From: Aeromicrobium marinum DSM 15272
GTDB lineage: Bacteria; Actinomycetota; Actinomycetes; Propionibacteriales; Nocardioidaceae
Assembly: GCF_000160775.2 (NCBI RefSeq)
Contig: NZ_CM001024.1
Span: 719,016-783,015 of the forward strand
DNA length: 64,000 bases
Direction: 5' to 3'
Under the pieces are notes generated by a model. That model was not told the DNA's origin. It made no database searches and saw nothing but the letters and a program-made list of their open reading frames with translations. Below, in pieces: positions 16,399-24,925 of this stretch. Position 1 is the first letter of the stretch, and every line of letters starts with the position of its first letter. The position numbers and the translations under genes are program-made.

Positions 16399-17900
16399 GG
16401 ACGCTCGCGGTGTGGTGCCCCGACTGGCCGGTCGTCGCGGCCCGGGTTCCGGTCACGGTCCCGGCCGCGGTCATCGCCGGGGGAGAGGTGCTGGCCTGTT
16501 CACCCGCGGCACGACTGGAGGGGGTCCGCCGTGGCATGCGACGCCGTGACGCCCAGTCGCGCTGTCCCGAGCTGACCCTGCTCGACCACCGGCCCGAGCT
16601 CGATGCCCGGGCGTTCGAGGAGGTGCTGGCCGCCATCGAGGACCTCACCCCCGGGGTGGCGCCGCTGCGACCGGGGCTGTGCGCCCTCCGGGTGCCTCCG
16701 CGGTACCACGGGGGTGAGCGTGAGACCGCCGCCGTCATCGCCGAGCGGGTCGTCGAGCTCGGTCTGTGGGACGTCCGCCTGGGCATCGCTGACGGCATGT
16801 TCGCCGCCGAGCAGGCGTCCCGCCGGGCTCTCACGCAGGACGTCCTCATCGTGGCGCCCGGTGGATCGGCCGACTTCCTGGCCGACCTGCCCGTCGAGGC
16901 GGCCGACGACACCGCCATGGTCGACCTGCTGCGCCGGCTCGGGGTCCGCACGTTGGGGGCGTTCGCCTCCCTCGCGGCGGGTGACGTCCGCACCCGGTTC
17001 GGTGACCACGGGATGCTCCTGCACCGGCTGGCGCGGGGCGAGGACCCGCACCCGATCTCCCGACGGTCGATGCCGCCGGAGTTCACGGCCGGTCTGACCC
17101 TGGAGCCCCCGGTCGAGCTGGTCGAGCCGATCGTCTTCAGCCTGCGTCGCACGGCGGAGTCCTTCGTGCAGCGACTGGCCGACCACCAGCTGGTCTGCAC
17201 CGCGGTCACGGTCGAGGTCGACGCCGACGGCGCCCTCGCGTCCTCCCGCACGTGGCGCCACCCCCGGTGGTTCAGCAGTGTCGACCTGCTCGACCGGGTC
17301 CGGTGGCAGCTGCAGGGCACCGACACGGTGCGGGCGCCGGTCGATGCCGTCCGGCTCGTCCCGGAGGAGACCCACGGTCTGGGCGAGCACGCCGAGTCGT
17401 TGTTCGGTTCGGGACCCGATGCCGAGGTCGAACGGGGTGTCGCCCGGGTGCAGAGCCTCCTCGGGCACGACGCGGTGCAGGCGGTCGCGGTGCAGGGCGG
17501 TCGCGGGCCGGCCGACCGGCAACGACTGGTCCCGTGGGGCGAGCGTGACGACACCGGTCGTCCCGCCGGTCGGCCGTGGCCCGGGCGGCTCCCTGCCCCC
17601 GCGCCGGCCACGGTGTTCGACTCCCCGCCGGCCGCGGTCGTGGTGGGTGCCGAGGGCCAGCCGGTCGGCGTCAGTGGCCGTGGTGCGGTGTCGGCCGCCC
17701 CCGCCCGCTTCCGGGCCACCGCCGACGGTGACTGGCAACCGGTGGCCTCCTGGGCCGGTCCGTGGCCGGTCGACGAACGCTGGTGGGACGAAGCCGGAGC
17801 CCGACGGCTCGCCCGGTTCCAGGTCGTCGGGGTCGACGGCAGCGCCTGGCTGATGGTCGTCGAGGGCTCCCGGTGGTGGACCGAGGCCCGCTATGACTGA
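16395..17900 (+). CDS. imuB: Y-family polymerase-like protein ImuB
   Basis: A 501-residue Y-family-like protein starting at ATG 16395 inside the imuA' stop. The N-terminus RTLAVWCPDWPVVAA is typical of ImuB. The acidic residues that coordinate metal in active Y-polymerases are not where they should be (CPDWP replaces the DxD/N region, and no catalytic Asp-Glu pair is seen near residue 100). It is therefore expected to be catalytically dead and to act as a clamp-binding scaffold. Residues 60-260 follow the palm/finger and HhH region (RLGVRTLGAFASLAAGDVRTRFG). The C-terminal third is the ImuB-specific extension. Induced with dnaE2 by DNA damage. Confidence 0.9.
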   Translation: MRTLAVWCPDWPVVAARVPVTVPAAVIAGGEVLACSPAARLEGVRRGMRRRDAQSRCPELTLLDHRPELDARAFEEVLAAIEDLTPGVAPLRPGLCALRVPPRYHGGERETAAVIAERVVELGLWDVRLGIADGMFAAEQASRRALTQDVLIVAPGGSADFLADLPVEAADDTAMVDLLRRLGVRTLGAFASLAAGDVRTRFGDHGMLLHRLARGEDPHPISRRSMPPEFTAGLTLEPPVELVEPIVFSLRRTAESFVQRLADHQLVCTAVTVEVDADGALASSRTWRHPRWFSSVDLLDRVRWQLQGTDTVRAPVDAVRLVPEETHGLGEHAESLFGSGPDAEVERGVARVQSLLGHDAVQAVAVQGGRGPADRQRLVPWGERDDTGRPAGRPWPGRLPAPAPATVFDSPPAAVVVGAEGQPVGVSGRGAVSAAPARFRATADGDWQPVASWAGPWPVDERWWDEAGARRLARFQVVGVDGSAWLMVVEGSRWWTEARYD

Positions 17901-17902
17901 CC

Positions 17903-17952
17903 CCACCCTCCCGCTGCCCCCCACCTTCCCGCTGGCCCACACCTTCCCGCTG
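17903..17952 (+). repeat. Direct repeats (about 18 bp) running into palindrome copy 2
   Basis: Three approximate units of CCACCTTCCCGCTGGC start near 17903, 17921 and 17938. The last runs into the left palindrome arm (CCCGCTGG at 17946). The period and position match the duplications left of copy 1 at 734-787, but the unit sequence outside the arm differs. Confidence 0.65.
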
Positions 17953-18012
17953 GCAGTGACGTTTCTGCCCCGAAACCGCGCATTTCAGGGCAGGAACGTC
18001 CCTCCCAGCGGG
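17946..18012. repeat. Long palindromic intergenic repeat, copy 2 (imuB-dnaE2 gap)
   Basis: Left arm 17946-17970 (starts CCCGCTGGCAGTGACGTTTC) and right arm 17988-18012 (ends CGTCCCTCCCAGCGGG) are 25 nt with three mismatches. The loop is again 17 nt (17971-17987), and inside it GAAA and TTTC can extend pairing. It lies between two cotranscribed genes, 17 nt before the dnaE2 start. Its right border adjoins the GGAGGGAGGA ribosome-binding region, so folding could affect dnaE2 translation or operon read-through. Confidence 0.85.
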
Positions 18013-18029
18013 GGCGGGAGGGAGGACTG

Positions 18030-21000
18030 ATGGGGTGGAACAACCCCGACATGCCGTGGCGTGAGCTCGAACGCCGACTCAGCGGCGCGCCGCTCACCGA
18101 CGAGCGTCCCGACGGGGGCGACGGTCCGGCGTTCAGCCGCAAGCGTCCGCGCTACGAACCGACACCGCTCGCCGGCCCGTCCGGTCCGGTCGTGCCGTAT
18201 GCCGAGCTGCACTGCCACAGCCACTACAGCTTCCTCGACGGCGCCAGCGGTCCGGCCGACCTGGCCGAGGAGGCGGTGCGCCTCGGACTGTCCGCGCTGG
18301 CCCTCACCGACCACGACGGGTTCGCCGGAGCCCCGGTGTTCGCCGAGGCAGCCCAGGAGCACGGTCTCGCCACCGTGTTCGGCGCCGAGCTGTCCCTCGG
18401 CCTGCCCGGCCCGCAGAACGGGGTCGCCGATCCCGTGGGCACCCACCTGCTGGTGCTGGCCCGCGGGGCCGAGGGGTACCACCGGCTCGCCGCCGCCATC
18501 ACCGACGCCCACCTGCACGGCGACGAGAAGGGCCGGCCGGTGTACGACCTCGACCAGCTGGCGGCACACGGTCGCGACCACTGGATCGTGCTCACCGGGT
18601 GCCGCAAGGGCGCGGTCCGCCATGCCCTGGCCACCGCCGGTGTGTCGGCCGCGGCGGCCGAGCTCGACCGGCTCACGGCACTGTTCGGTCTGGACCACGT
18701 GGTCGTCGAGCTCACCCACCACGGTCTGCCCGACGACAGCCGCCGCAACGACGCCCTGGCCTCGTTGGCCGCCGACCACGGCCTCCCGGTCGTCGCCACC
18801 GGGAACGTGCACCACGCCACCCCCGCCGGCGGGCGGCTCGCCGCCGCCATGGCGGCCATCCGGGCCCGCCGCAGTCTGGCCGATCTCGACGGCTGGCTGC
18901 CACCCTCGGGCGCGGCCCACCTGCGCTCGGGCGCCGAGATGCAGGCACGCTTCGCCCGGTACCCCGGCGCGGTGGCCCGGTCGGTCACCATCGCCGAGCA
19001 GATCGCCTTCGACCTGCGGTCGGTCACGCCACGGTTGCCCGTGCGCGGTGTGCCCGCCGGGCACACCAACCTGTCCTGGCTGCGTGAGCTGGCCGACCGT
19101 GGCATCGCCCGGCGGTACGCCCACGACCCCGGTCCCGCCCGCGAACGCATCGAGCGTGAGCTGGCGGTCATCGCCGACAAGGGGTTCGAGGGCTACTTCC
19201 TCATCGTGCACGACATCGTCCGCGAGGCACGCGAGCGCGGCATCCTCTGCCAGGGTCGGGGATCGTCGGCCAACTCCGCGCTCTGCTACGCCCTCGAGAT
19301 CACGGCCGTCGACTCGATCCGCTACGGCCTGCCGTTCGAGCGGTTCCTGGCCTCCACCCGTGACGAGGAGCCCGACATCGACGTCGACTTCGACTCCGAC
19401 CGGCGCGAGGAGGTCATCCAGTGGGTCTACGACACGTACGGGCGTCGCAACGCCGCCCAGGTCGCCAACGTCATCACCTACCGGCCACGGTCGGCGATCC
19501 GCGACGCGGCCAAGGCGCTGGGGTACTCCACCGGACAGCAGGACGCGTGGAGCAGGTCCGCCGAGCGGTGGGGTGGGCTGGAGCCCGACGCCGAGCTGCC
19601 GGCCCCGGTCGTCGAGCTGGCCGAGCAGCTCATGGGCTCGCCACGACATCTGGGCATCCACTCCGGCGGCATGATCCTGACGGAGCGTCCGATCGGCGAG
19701 GTGTGCCCCATCGAGCGGGCCCGCATGACTGACCGCACCGTGCTGCAGTGGGACAAGGACGCCTGCGAGTGGATGGGGCTGGTCAAGTTCGACCTGCTGG
19801 GTCTGGGCATGCTCGGCGCGCTCGACCACACCTTCGGCCTCGTCGAGACCCATCTGGGGGAGCGGTGGGGTCTGGACACCATCCCCAAGGAGGAGCCCGG
19901 CGTCTTCGACATGCTGTGCCGGGCCGACTCGATCGGGGTCTTCCAGGTCGAGAGCCGCGCCCAGATCGGCACCCTGCCCCGGCTGCAGCCGCGCAGCTAC
20001 TACGACCTGGCGATCGAGATCGCCCTCATCCGGCCCGGCCCGATCCAGGGCGGTGCCGTGCACCCGTACATCCGCCGGGCCACCGGCCGTGAACCGGTGA
20101 CCTACCCCCACCCCGTCCTCGAGCCCGTGCTGCGACGCACCAAGGGGGTGCCGCTGTTCCAGGAGCAGCTCATGCAGATGGCCATCGTGCTGGGAGGCTG
20201 CACCGGCGACGAGGCCGACCTGCTCCGCCGGGCGATGGGGTCCAAGCGCGGCATCGAGCGCATCGAACGACTCAAGGACCAGCTGTTCACCGGCATGGCC
20301 GAGCACGGCATCACCGGCGAGGCCGCCGACGCGATCTACGTCACGATCCAGTCGTTCGCCAACTTCGGGTTCGCCGAGAGCCACGCCCTCAGCTTCGCGC
20401 TGCTCGTCTATGCCAGCAGCTGGCTGAAGCTGCACTATCCGGCGGCCTTCCTCGCCGCCCTGCTGCGCAACCAGCCGATGGGCTTCTACTCCCCCCAGTC
20501 GCTCGTCGCCGATGCCCGTCACCACGGGGTGACGACGCGCGGCCCCGACATCGTCCGCTCGATGGCCACCGCCGATCTCGAGCCGCTCGACGCCCGGTCG
20601 GTGCGGGCCTCCGGCCTCGACTCCTGTCTGCATCGCGAGCAGCCGCCGATGACGCGGTTCGATCCCGACGGCGTCGACCCCACCACCACCCACCGTCGCG
20701 ACGAGGGGCTCGCGGTCCGGCTCGGGCTCGACGCCGTGCAGGGCGTCGGTGCCGAGGTCGCGGCCCGGGTGGTGGCCGCCCGCGAGGAGCGACCCTTCGC
20801 CGACATGGCCGACGTGGCCCGTCGCACCGCCCTCACGGTCGCCCAGATGGAGTCGCTCGCCACCGCGGGAGCCTTCGACAGCTTCGGTCTCACCCGACGG
20901 CAGGCGTTGTGGAACGCCGGGTACACCGACCGTCCCGACCAGCTGCCCGGAACCGCCACCACGGCACCGCCGCCCACGCTGCCGGGCATGAGCGCGGTCG

Positions 21001-21431
21001 AGACCACGCTGGCCGATCTGTGGTCCACGCGGATCTCGCCCGACCGGCACCCGATGGAGCACCTGCGTGAGCTGCTGACGTCCGAGCAGGTGCTCTCGGT
21101 GGCGGGCGCCATGGCCGGCGAGCACGGCCGGCGGGTGCGGGTGGCCGGACTCATCACGCACCGGCAGCGGCCCATGACCGCCTCGGGGGTCACCTTCCTC
21201 AACCTCGAGGACGAGACCGGCATGCTCAACGTGGTCGTGCTCACCGAGGTGTGGGAGCGCAACCGTCGGGTCCTGCGCAACGCTGCGGGCGTGGTGATCC
21301 GGGGCATGCTGGAGATCACCGACGCCCGGGTGGTCAACCTGGTCGCCGAACGGGCCGACCGCATCGAGGGGCTGTACCCGGCGGCCGCCGGCCGGATCCC
21401 CGGCCGGCACCGCTCCCGCGACTACCAGTGA
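18030..21431 (+). CDS. dnaE2: Error-prone DNA polymerase III alpha subunit DnaE2
   Basis: A 1133-residue C-family polymerase, the catalytic member of the mutasome. An N-terminal leader of about 55 residues is followed by the PHP domain (YAELHCHSHYSFLDGAS). The polymerase core with catalytic aspartates is at DEEPDIDVDFDSDRREEV. QGRGSSANSALCYALEIT, the HhH region (GLDAVQGVGAEVAARVVAA) and a C-terminal OB fold (RVRVAGLITHRQRPM) follow. It is shorter at the C-terminus than replicative DnaE1, as DnaE2 proteins are. ATG 18030 follows GGAGGACTG. It is expressed with imuA'-imuB from the SOS promoter unless the hairpin at 17946 interferes. Confidence 0.96.
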   Translation: MGWNNPDMPWRELERRLSGAPLTDERPDGGDGPAFSRKRPRYEPTPLAGPSGPVVPYAELHCHSHYSFLDGASGPADLAEEAVRLGLSALALTDHDGFAGAPVFAEAAQEHGLATVFGAELSLGLPGPQNGVADPVGTHLLVLARGAEGYHRLAAAITDAHLHGDEKGRPVYDLDQLAAHGRDHWIVLTGCRKGAVRHALATAGVSAAAAELDRLTALFGLDHVVVELTHHGLPDDSRRNDALASLAADHGLPVVATGNVHHATPAGGRLAAAMAAIRARRSLADLDGWLPPSGAAHLRSGAEMQARFARYPGAVARSVTIAEQIAFDLRSVTPRLPVRGVPAGHTNLSWLRELADRGIARRYAHDPGPARERIERELAVIADKGFEGYFLIVHDIVREARERGILCQGRGSSANSALCYALEITAVDSIRYGLPFERFLASTRDEEPDIDVDFDSDRREEVIQWVYDTYGRRNAAQVANVITYRPRSAIRDAAKALGYSTGQQDAWSRSAERWGGLEPDAELPAPVVELAEQLMGSPRHLGIHSGGMILTERPIGEVCPIERARMTDRTVLQWDKDACEWMGLVKFDLLGLGMLGALDHTFGLVETHLGERWGLDTIPKEEPGVFDMLCRADSIGVFQVESRAQIGTLPRLQPRSYYDLAIEIALIRPGPIQGGAVHPYIRRATGREPVTYPHPVLEPVLRRTKGVPLFQEQLMQMAIVLGGCTGDEADLLRRAMGSKRGIERIERLKDQLFTGMAEHGITGEAADAIYVTIQSFANFGFAESHALSFALLVYASSWLKLHYPAAFLAALLRNQPMGFYSPQSLVADARHHGVTTRGPDIVRSMATADLEPLDARSVRASGLDSCLHREQPPMTRFDPDGVDPTTTHRRDEGLAVRLGLDAVQGVGAEVAARVVAAREERPFADMADVARRTALTVAQMESLATAGAFDSFGLTRRQALWNAGYTDRPDQLPGTATTAPPPTLPGMSAVETTLADLWSTRISPDRHPMEHLRELLTSEQVLSVAGAMAGEHGRRVRVAGLITHRQRPMTASGVTFLNLEDETGMLNVVVLTEVWERNRRVLRNAAGVVIRGMLEITDARVVNLVAERADRIEGLYPAAAGRIPGRHRSRDYQ

Positions 21432-21462
21432 CGTCCGCCCGCCCCCGGGGAGGGGAAGGGGG

Positions 21463-22770
21463 TCAGCGGGGGTCGTCGGTGACCCGGGTCGAGCCGTCGG
21501 GCAGGCGGGTCACGGTGAAGGCGTCGGCCAGGTCGCCGACCGCCAGGTCGGTGCGGGCGCGGTCCGGTCCGAGTCCGGCGACGTAGGAGCGGTACATGAG
21601 GCGGTCGGCCTCGACGCGGATGCTCTGCCAGGTGGCCACCTGGTCGTGGGCGACCTCACGGATCGCGCCGTTGCGGGTCCAGTTGTTCCGGTCCGCGGTG
21701 TCCAGGTCGTAGAACTTGGCACCGGCGTGCGACACCACGAACACCGGCCCGCGGTCCGTGGCAGCATCGGTGTCGAGCCGACCCCGCGCGTACGCGTGGT
21801 CGTGGCCCTGCAGCACCAGGTCGACGTCGTACTGCTCGAGGATCGGCAACCAGGACTCCCGCAGCGCAGCGTTGTTGCGGTCGGCGCGGGCGGCGAACAT
21901 CGGTTGGTGGAACGTGACCACGGTCCACGGCATCGGGTTCTCGGCCAGCGTCCGCCGCAGCCACGCGGTCTGGGTCACGTCCCGACCGTCGAGGTTGGAG
22001 TTCGCGTCCAGACTGACGAACCGGACCCCGCCGAGGTCGGCGAACCAGGCTCCCTCGCTCTGCCCGACCGGACCGTTGTCCGGCAGACCGAAGTGCCCGA
22101 GGTAGGCCGTCATCCCCGGGTCGCCCCAGAGCTCGTGGTTGCCCGGTGCGCTGAGGAGCGTCGAGGAGGCGGCGTGCGGTCCGAGCCCGGCGAACCACGC
22201 ACCCCACTGGCCGTCGTCGTCCGCCAGGTTGACCAGGTCTCCCGCGTGGACCTGGGCGCGGGCCTGGGGGTGGGCGTCGAACGCGGCCTCCGCGGCGGCC
22301 GGCCACGCCTCTCCGAGTCCCTCCTGGGCGTCGCCGAAGTAGAGGAACGTCCACGGGTCGTCGGCCGTCACGGTCGTGAACTCGAACCAGGGCGACCAGA
22401 CCCCGTCGCCGCCGACCCGGTAGCGGTAGGTCTGCCCAGCCGCCAGGTCGTCCACCACGGCGGTGTGGTGCCGTGCCGCCGGAGCATCGCGGCCCGGCCG
22501 GACGACCTGCGACCTCATGGCCGCGACCCGTCGGGTCGGCCCGCCGGGCGTCCCGATCTCGACCGCGCCCTCCGTGACCGGTTCCGCGGTGCGCCAGGTG
22601 ACGCTCCGGGAGTCGGGGGAGGCGCCGGGGTTGAGGACGACCCGGTCCGGCGCGGTGCCCGGGGCGACGGCGGCGGATGCGCTCGGCGTCGTGTCGACCG
22701 CCACCGCGACACCGACCAGACCGGCGCCGACCAGGACGGTGAGCACGGTCAGGTGGCGCAGGGTCCTCAC
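21463..22770 (-). CDS. Secreted purple-acid-phosphatase-like metallophosphoesterase
   Basis: A 435-residue protein if started at GTG 22770, where a signal peptide begins (RTLRHLTVLTVLVGAGLVGVAV) ending near PSASAA. The frame is open further upstream but that part is Arg-rich and not signal-like. Residues about 40-140 form a fibronectin-like purple-acid-phosphatase N-terminal domain. The calcineurin-like domain follows, with metal ligands in LYFGDAQE, HAGDLVN, APGNHE, VTFHQPMF and LQGHDHAYAR. It likely hydrolyses phosphomonoesters outside the cell. TAGGGT on the minus strand (22783-22778) is 7 nt before the GTG, supporting the start and a near-leaderless mRNA. Single-gene unit, convergent with dnaE2. 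Confidence 0.9.
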   Translation of the reverse strand: MRTLRHLTVLTVLVGAGLVGVAVAVDTTPSASAAVAPGTAPDRVVLNPGASPDSRSVTWRTAEPVTEGAVEIGTPGGPTRRVAAMRSQVVRPGRDAPAARHHTAVVDDLAAGQTYRYRVGGDGVWSPWFEFTTVTADDPWTFLYFGDAQEGLGEAWPAAAEAAFDAHPQARAQVHAGDLVNLADDDGQWGAWFAGLGPHAASSTLLSAPGNHELWGDPGMTAYLGHFGLPDNGPVGQSEGAWFADLGGVRFVSLDANSNLDGRDVTQTAWLRRTLAENPMPWTVVTFHQPMFAARADRNNAALRESWLPILEQYDVDLVLQGHDHAYARGRLDTDAATDRGPVFVVSHAGAKFYDLDTADRNNWTRNGAIREVAHDQVATWQSIRVEADRLMYRSYVAGLGPDRARTDLAVGDLADAFTVTRLPDGSTRVTDDPR

Positions 22771-22863
22771 GCCCGCGACCCTAGGTCGCTCACGGGCACC
22801 GGCGGTGAACACCTGGTCACGGGGTCCCGAACGCGGTCCGACCGATCGATGCCGGCCACAGGG

Positions 22864-22905
22864 TTGCACTGACCATAAGGTGGGGTTAGAGTCAGGAGTA
22901 CCTGA
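22864..22905 (+). promoter_or_regulatory. nrtR-nad operon promoter and candidate NrtR operator
   Basis: TTGCAC (22864-22869), 17 nt, then TAGAGT (22887-22892) make a good housekeeping promoter with the start near 22899. The palindrome TCAGG-N4-CCTGA (22892-22905) covers the transcription start, and is followed by AAGGAGG and the ATG at 22918. An inverted repeat on the start site of a gene for an autoregulated NAD repressor is the expected place for its operator. Binding itself is inference. Confidence 0.65.
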
Positions 22906-22917
22906 AGGAGGTGGCCG

Positions 22918-23643
22918 ATGTCGACCGACGTGCTGGCCGGACCCGTACCGGCGACGGACCACGTGACCGTCGCCGTGTCGACGGTCATCTTCGCGCTGCG
23001 TCCGCACCCCACGACGGGGGTGTCCACGCTGTGGCTCCCGCTCGTCCGGCGGATCCGCGAACCGTACGAGGGCCAGTGGGCCCTGCCGGGCGGACCGCTG
23101 GAGTCCGACGAGGACCTGGTCACGTCGGCGCGCCGCACCTTGGAGCGCACCACCGGTCTGGACCCTCGCCACCTCGAGCAGCTGTACTCCTTCGGAGCGG
23201 TCGACCGGTCACGCGCGGGCGACGAGCAGCAGTGCCGCGACCGGGTCGTGTCGATCGTCTACTGGGCCCTCGTGCGGGCCGAGGAGGCCGAGCGGGCGGT
23301 GAACGGGCAGAACGTGCGGTGGTTCGTCGCCGACGAGGTGCCGGAGCTGGCCTTCGACCACAACGCCATCGTGCGCTACGCCCTGGCCCGACTCCGCAGC
23401 AAGATCACCTACTCGCCGATCGCCCACGCCTTCCTCGACGACGAGTTCACGCTCGCCCAGCTGAGGGCCGTGCACGAGGGTGTCCTGCTGCGTCCTCTCG
23501 ATCCGGCGAACTTCCGCCGGCAGGTGCTGGCCTCCAGCTCGGTCGAGCCGACGGGGCAGTTCCTGACCGGCACCAGCCACCGACCGCCGGCCCTGTACCG
23601 GTCGCTGTCGCGTCCCACCCACCAGCCCGAGGAGCAGGCATGA
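22918..23643 (+). CDS. nrtR: NrtR-type Nudix-related transcriptional regulator of NAD synthesis
   Basis: A 241-residue protein. The N-terminal Nudix fold (about 15-150) has a degenerate Nudix box, GGPLESDEDLVTSARRTLERTTG, in which the catalytic REUxEE core reads RRTLERT. That is consistent with a domain that senses ADP-ribose-like ligands rather than cleaving them. The C-terminal 90 residues (SKITYSPIAHAFLDDEFTLAQLRAVHEGVL...) match the winged-helix part of NrtR. It is cotranscribed with nadA (ATGA overlap at 23640), the classic arrangement for repression of de novo NAD synthesis. Residual hydrolase activity cannot be excluded. Confidence 0.88.
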   Translation: MSTDVLAGPVPATDHVTVAVSTVIFALRPHPTTGVSTLWLPLVRRIREPYEGQWALPGGPLESDEDLVTSARRTLERTTGLDPRHLEQLYSFGAVDRSRAGDEQQCRDRVVSIVYWALVRAEEAERAVNGQNVRWFVADEVPELAFDHNAIVRYALARLRSKITYSPIAHAFLDDEFTLAQLRAVHEGVLLRPLDPANFRRQVLASSSVEPTGQFLTGTSHRPPALYRSLSRPTHQPEEQA

Positions 23644-24908
23644 CCACCGACACCCGATCGGTCAACCAGACCATCACGTCCGACCCGTCCTCCAGCTGCG
23701 ACGTCGAGCTGGCGGCCGGCCCGTGGGAGTTCGACCTCGTCGCCGGCTACGGCCCCGGGGCCTCCGAGGACGACGTCATCCCCGACCCCGTCGTCCGTCC
23801 CGGACAGCTGCCGGCCGCGTACCAGCGGATGGACGAGGAGGACCTGCACGCCCGGATCCGGGCCGCCAAGGAGTCCTTGGGAGACCGGCTGGTGATCCTC
23901 GGCCACTTCTACCAGCGCGACGAGGTCGTGCGGCACGCGGACTTCGTGGGTGACTCCTTCCAGCTGGCCAACGCGGCGCTGACCCGACCCGACGCCGAGC
24001 ACATCGTGTTCTGCGGCGTGCACTTCATGGCCGAGACCGCCGACATCCTGGCCAGGCCCGACCAGCACGTGATCCTGCCGAACCTCGCGGCCGGCTGCTC
24101 GATGGCCGACATGGCCGACGAGGACTCCGTCGAGTCCGCGTGGGAGCAGCTCACCGAGATCTACGGCACCGAGCCCGACGCGTCGGGCCGCCAGCCCGTC
24201 ATCCCCGTGACGTACATGAACTCCTCGGCCGCGCTCAAGGCCTTCTGCGGCCGGCACGGCGGGATCGTGTGCACCTCCTCGAACGCCTCCACCGTGCTGG
24301 AGTGGGCGTTCGAGCGCGGGCAGCGGGTGCTGTTCTTCCCCGACCAACACCTCGGCCGCAACACCGCCAAGGCGATGGGCATCGAGCTGGACGCCATGCC
24401 GATGGTCAACCCCCGCAAGCCGCTGCTCGGTCAGACCGAGCAGGTCCTGCGCGACGCCGAGGTCCTGCTGTGGCCGGGCTTCTGCTCGGTGCACAAGCGG
24501 TTCACCGTCGCGCAGATCGAGGCTGCCCGCGCCCAGCACCCGGGCGTCAAGGTCGTGGTGCACCCCGAGTGCCCCATGCCGGTCGTCGACGCTGCTGACG
24601 CCGCCGGGTCCACCGACTTCATCCGCAAGTTCGTGGCGGCGTCCGAACCCGGTGACGTCATCGCGATCGGCACCGAGATCAACATGGTCAACCGGTTGGC
24701 CGCCGAGTACCCGGACCGCACCATCTTCTGCCTGGACCCGGTGGTCTGCCCGTGCTCGACGATGTACCGGATCCATCCCGGGTACCTGGCCTGGGTCCTC
24801 GACGGCATCGTCGAGGGCGAGGTCCGCAACGAGATCGTGGTCGATGCCGAGGTCGCCACCCATGCCAAGGTCGCGCTCGAGCGCATGCTCGCGGCGCTGC
24901 CGAAGTAG
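23640..24908 (+). CDS. nadA: Quinolinate synthase A
   Basis: A 422-residue [4Fe-4S] enzyme that condenses iminoaspartate with dihydroxyacetone phosphate to quinolinate. The conserved blocks are LGHFYQRDEVVRHADFVGDS, FCGVHFMAETADIL, VTYMNSSAALKAFCG, IVCTSSNA, FFPDQHLGRNTA, HPECPMPVV and VCPCSTMYRI. Cysteines in FCGVHF, IVCTSS and VVCPC are the likely cluster ligands. The N-terminal 50 residues before the core are longer than in E. coli, as usual for Actinobacteria. The start overlaps the nrtR stop. Cluster assembly is presumably served by the cysteine desulfurase at the end of the same operon. Confidence 0.97.
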   Translation: MTTDTRSVNQTITSDPSSSCDVELAAGPWEFDLVAGYGPGASEDDVIPDPVVRPGQLPAAYQRMDEEDLHARIRAAKESLGDRLVILGHFYQRDEVVRHADFVGDSFQLANAALTRPDAEHIVFCGVHFMAETADILARPDQHVILPNLAAGCSMADMADEDSVESAWEQLTEIYGTEPDASGRQPVIPVTYMNSSAALKAFCGRHGGIVCTSSNASTVLEWAFERGQRVLFFPDQHLGRNTAKAMGIELDAMPMVNPRKPLLGQTEQVLRDAEVLLWPGFCSVHKRFTVAQIEAARAQHPGVKVVVHPECPMPVVDAADAAGSTDFIRKFVAASEPGDVIAIGTEINMVNRLAAEYPDRTIFCLDPVVCPCSTMYRIHPGYLAWVLDGIVEGEVRNEIVVDAEVATHAKVALERMLAALPK

Positions 24909-24925
24909 ATCGGAGGGTTCTGCTC

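Noticed and set aside
17985-21410. 1141-codon open frame on the minus strand opposite dnaE2
   Set aside because: Gly/Arg/His-rich composition with no motif. It mirrors the codon bias of dnaE2, whose domains are unambiguous on the plus strand.
22771-23172. N-terminal extension of the metallophosphoesterase to 23172
   Set aside because: The extra 134 residues are Arg-rich, overlap nrtR and its promoter in antisense, and would bury the signal peptide.
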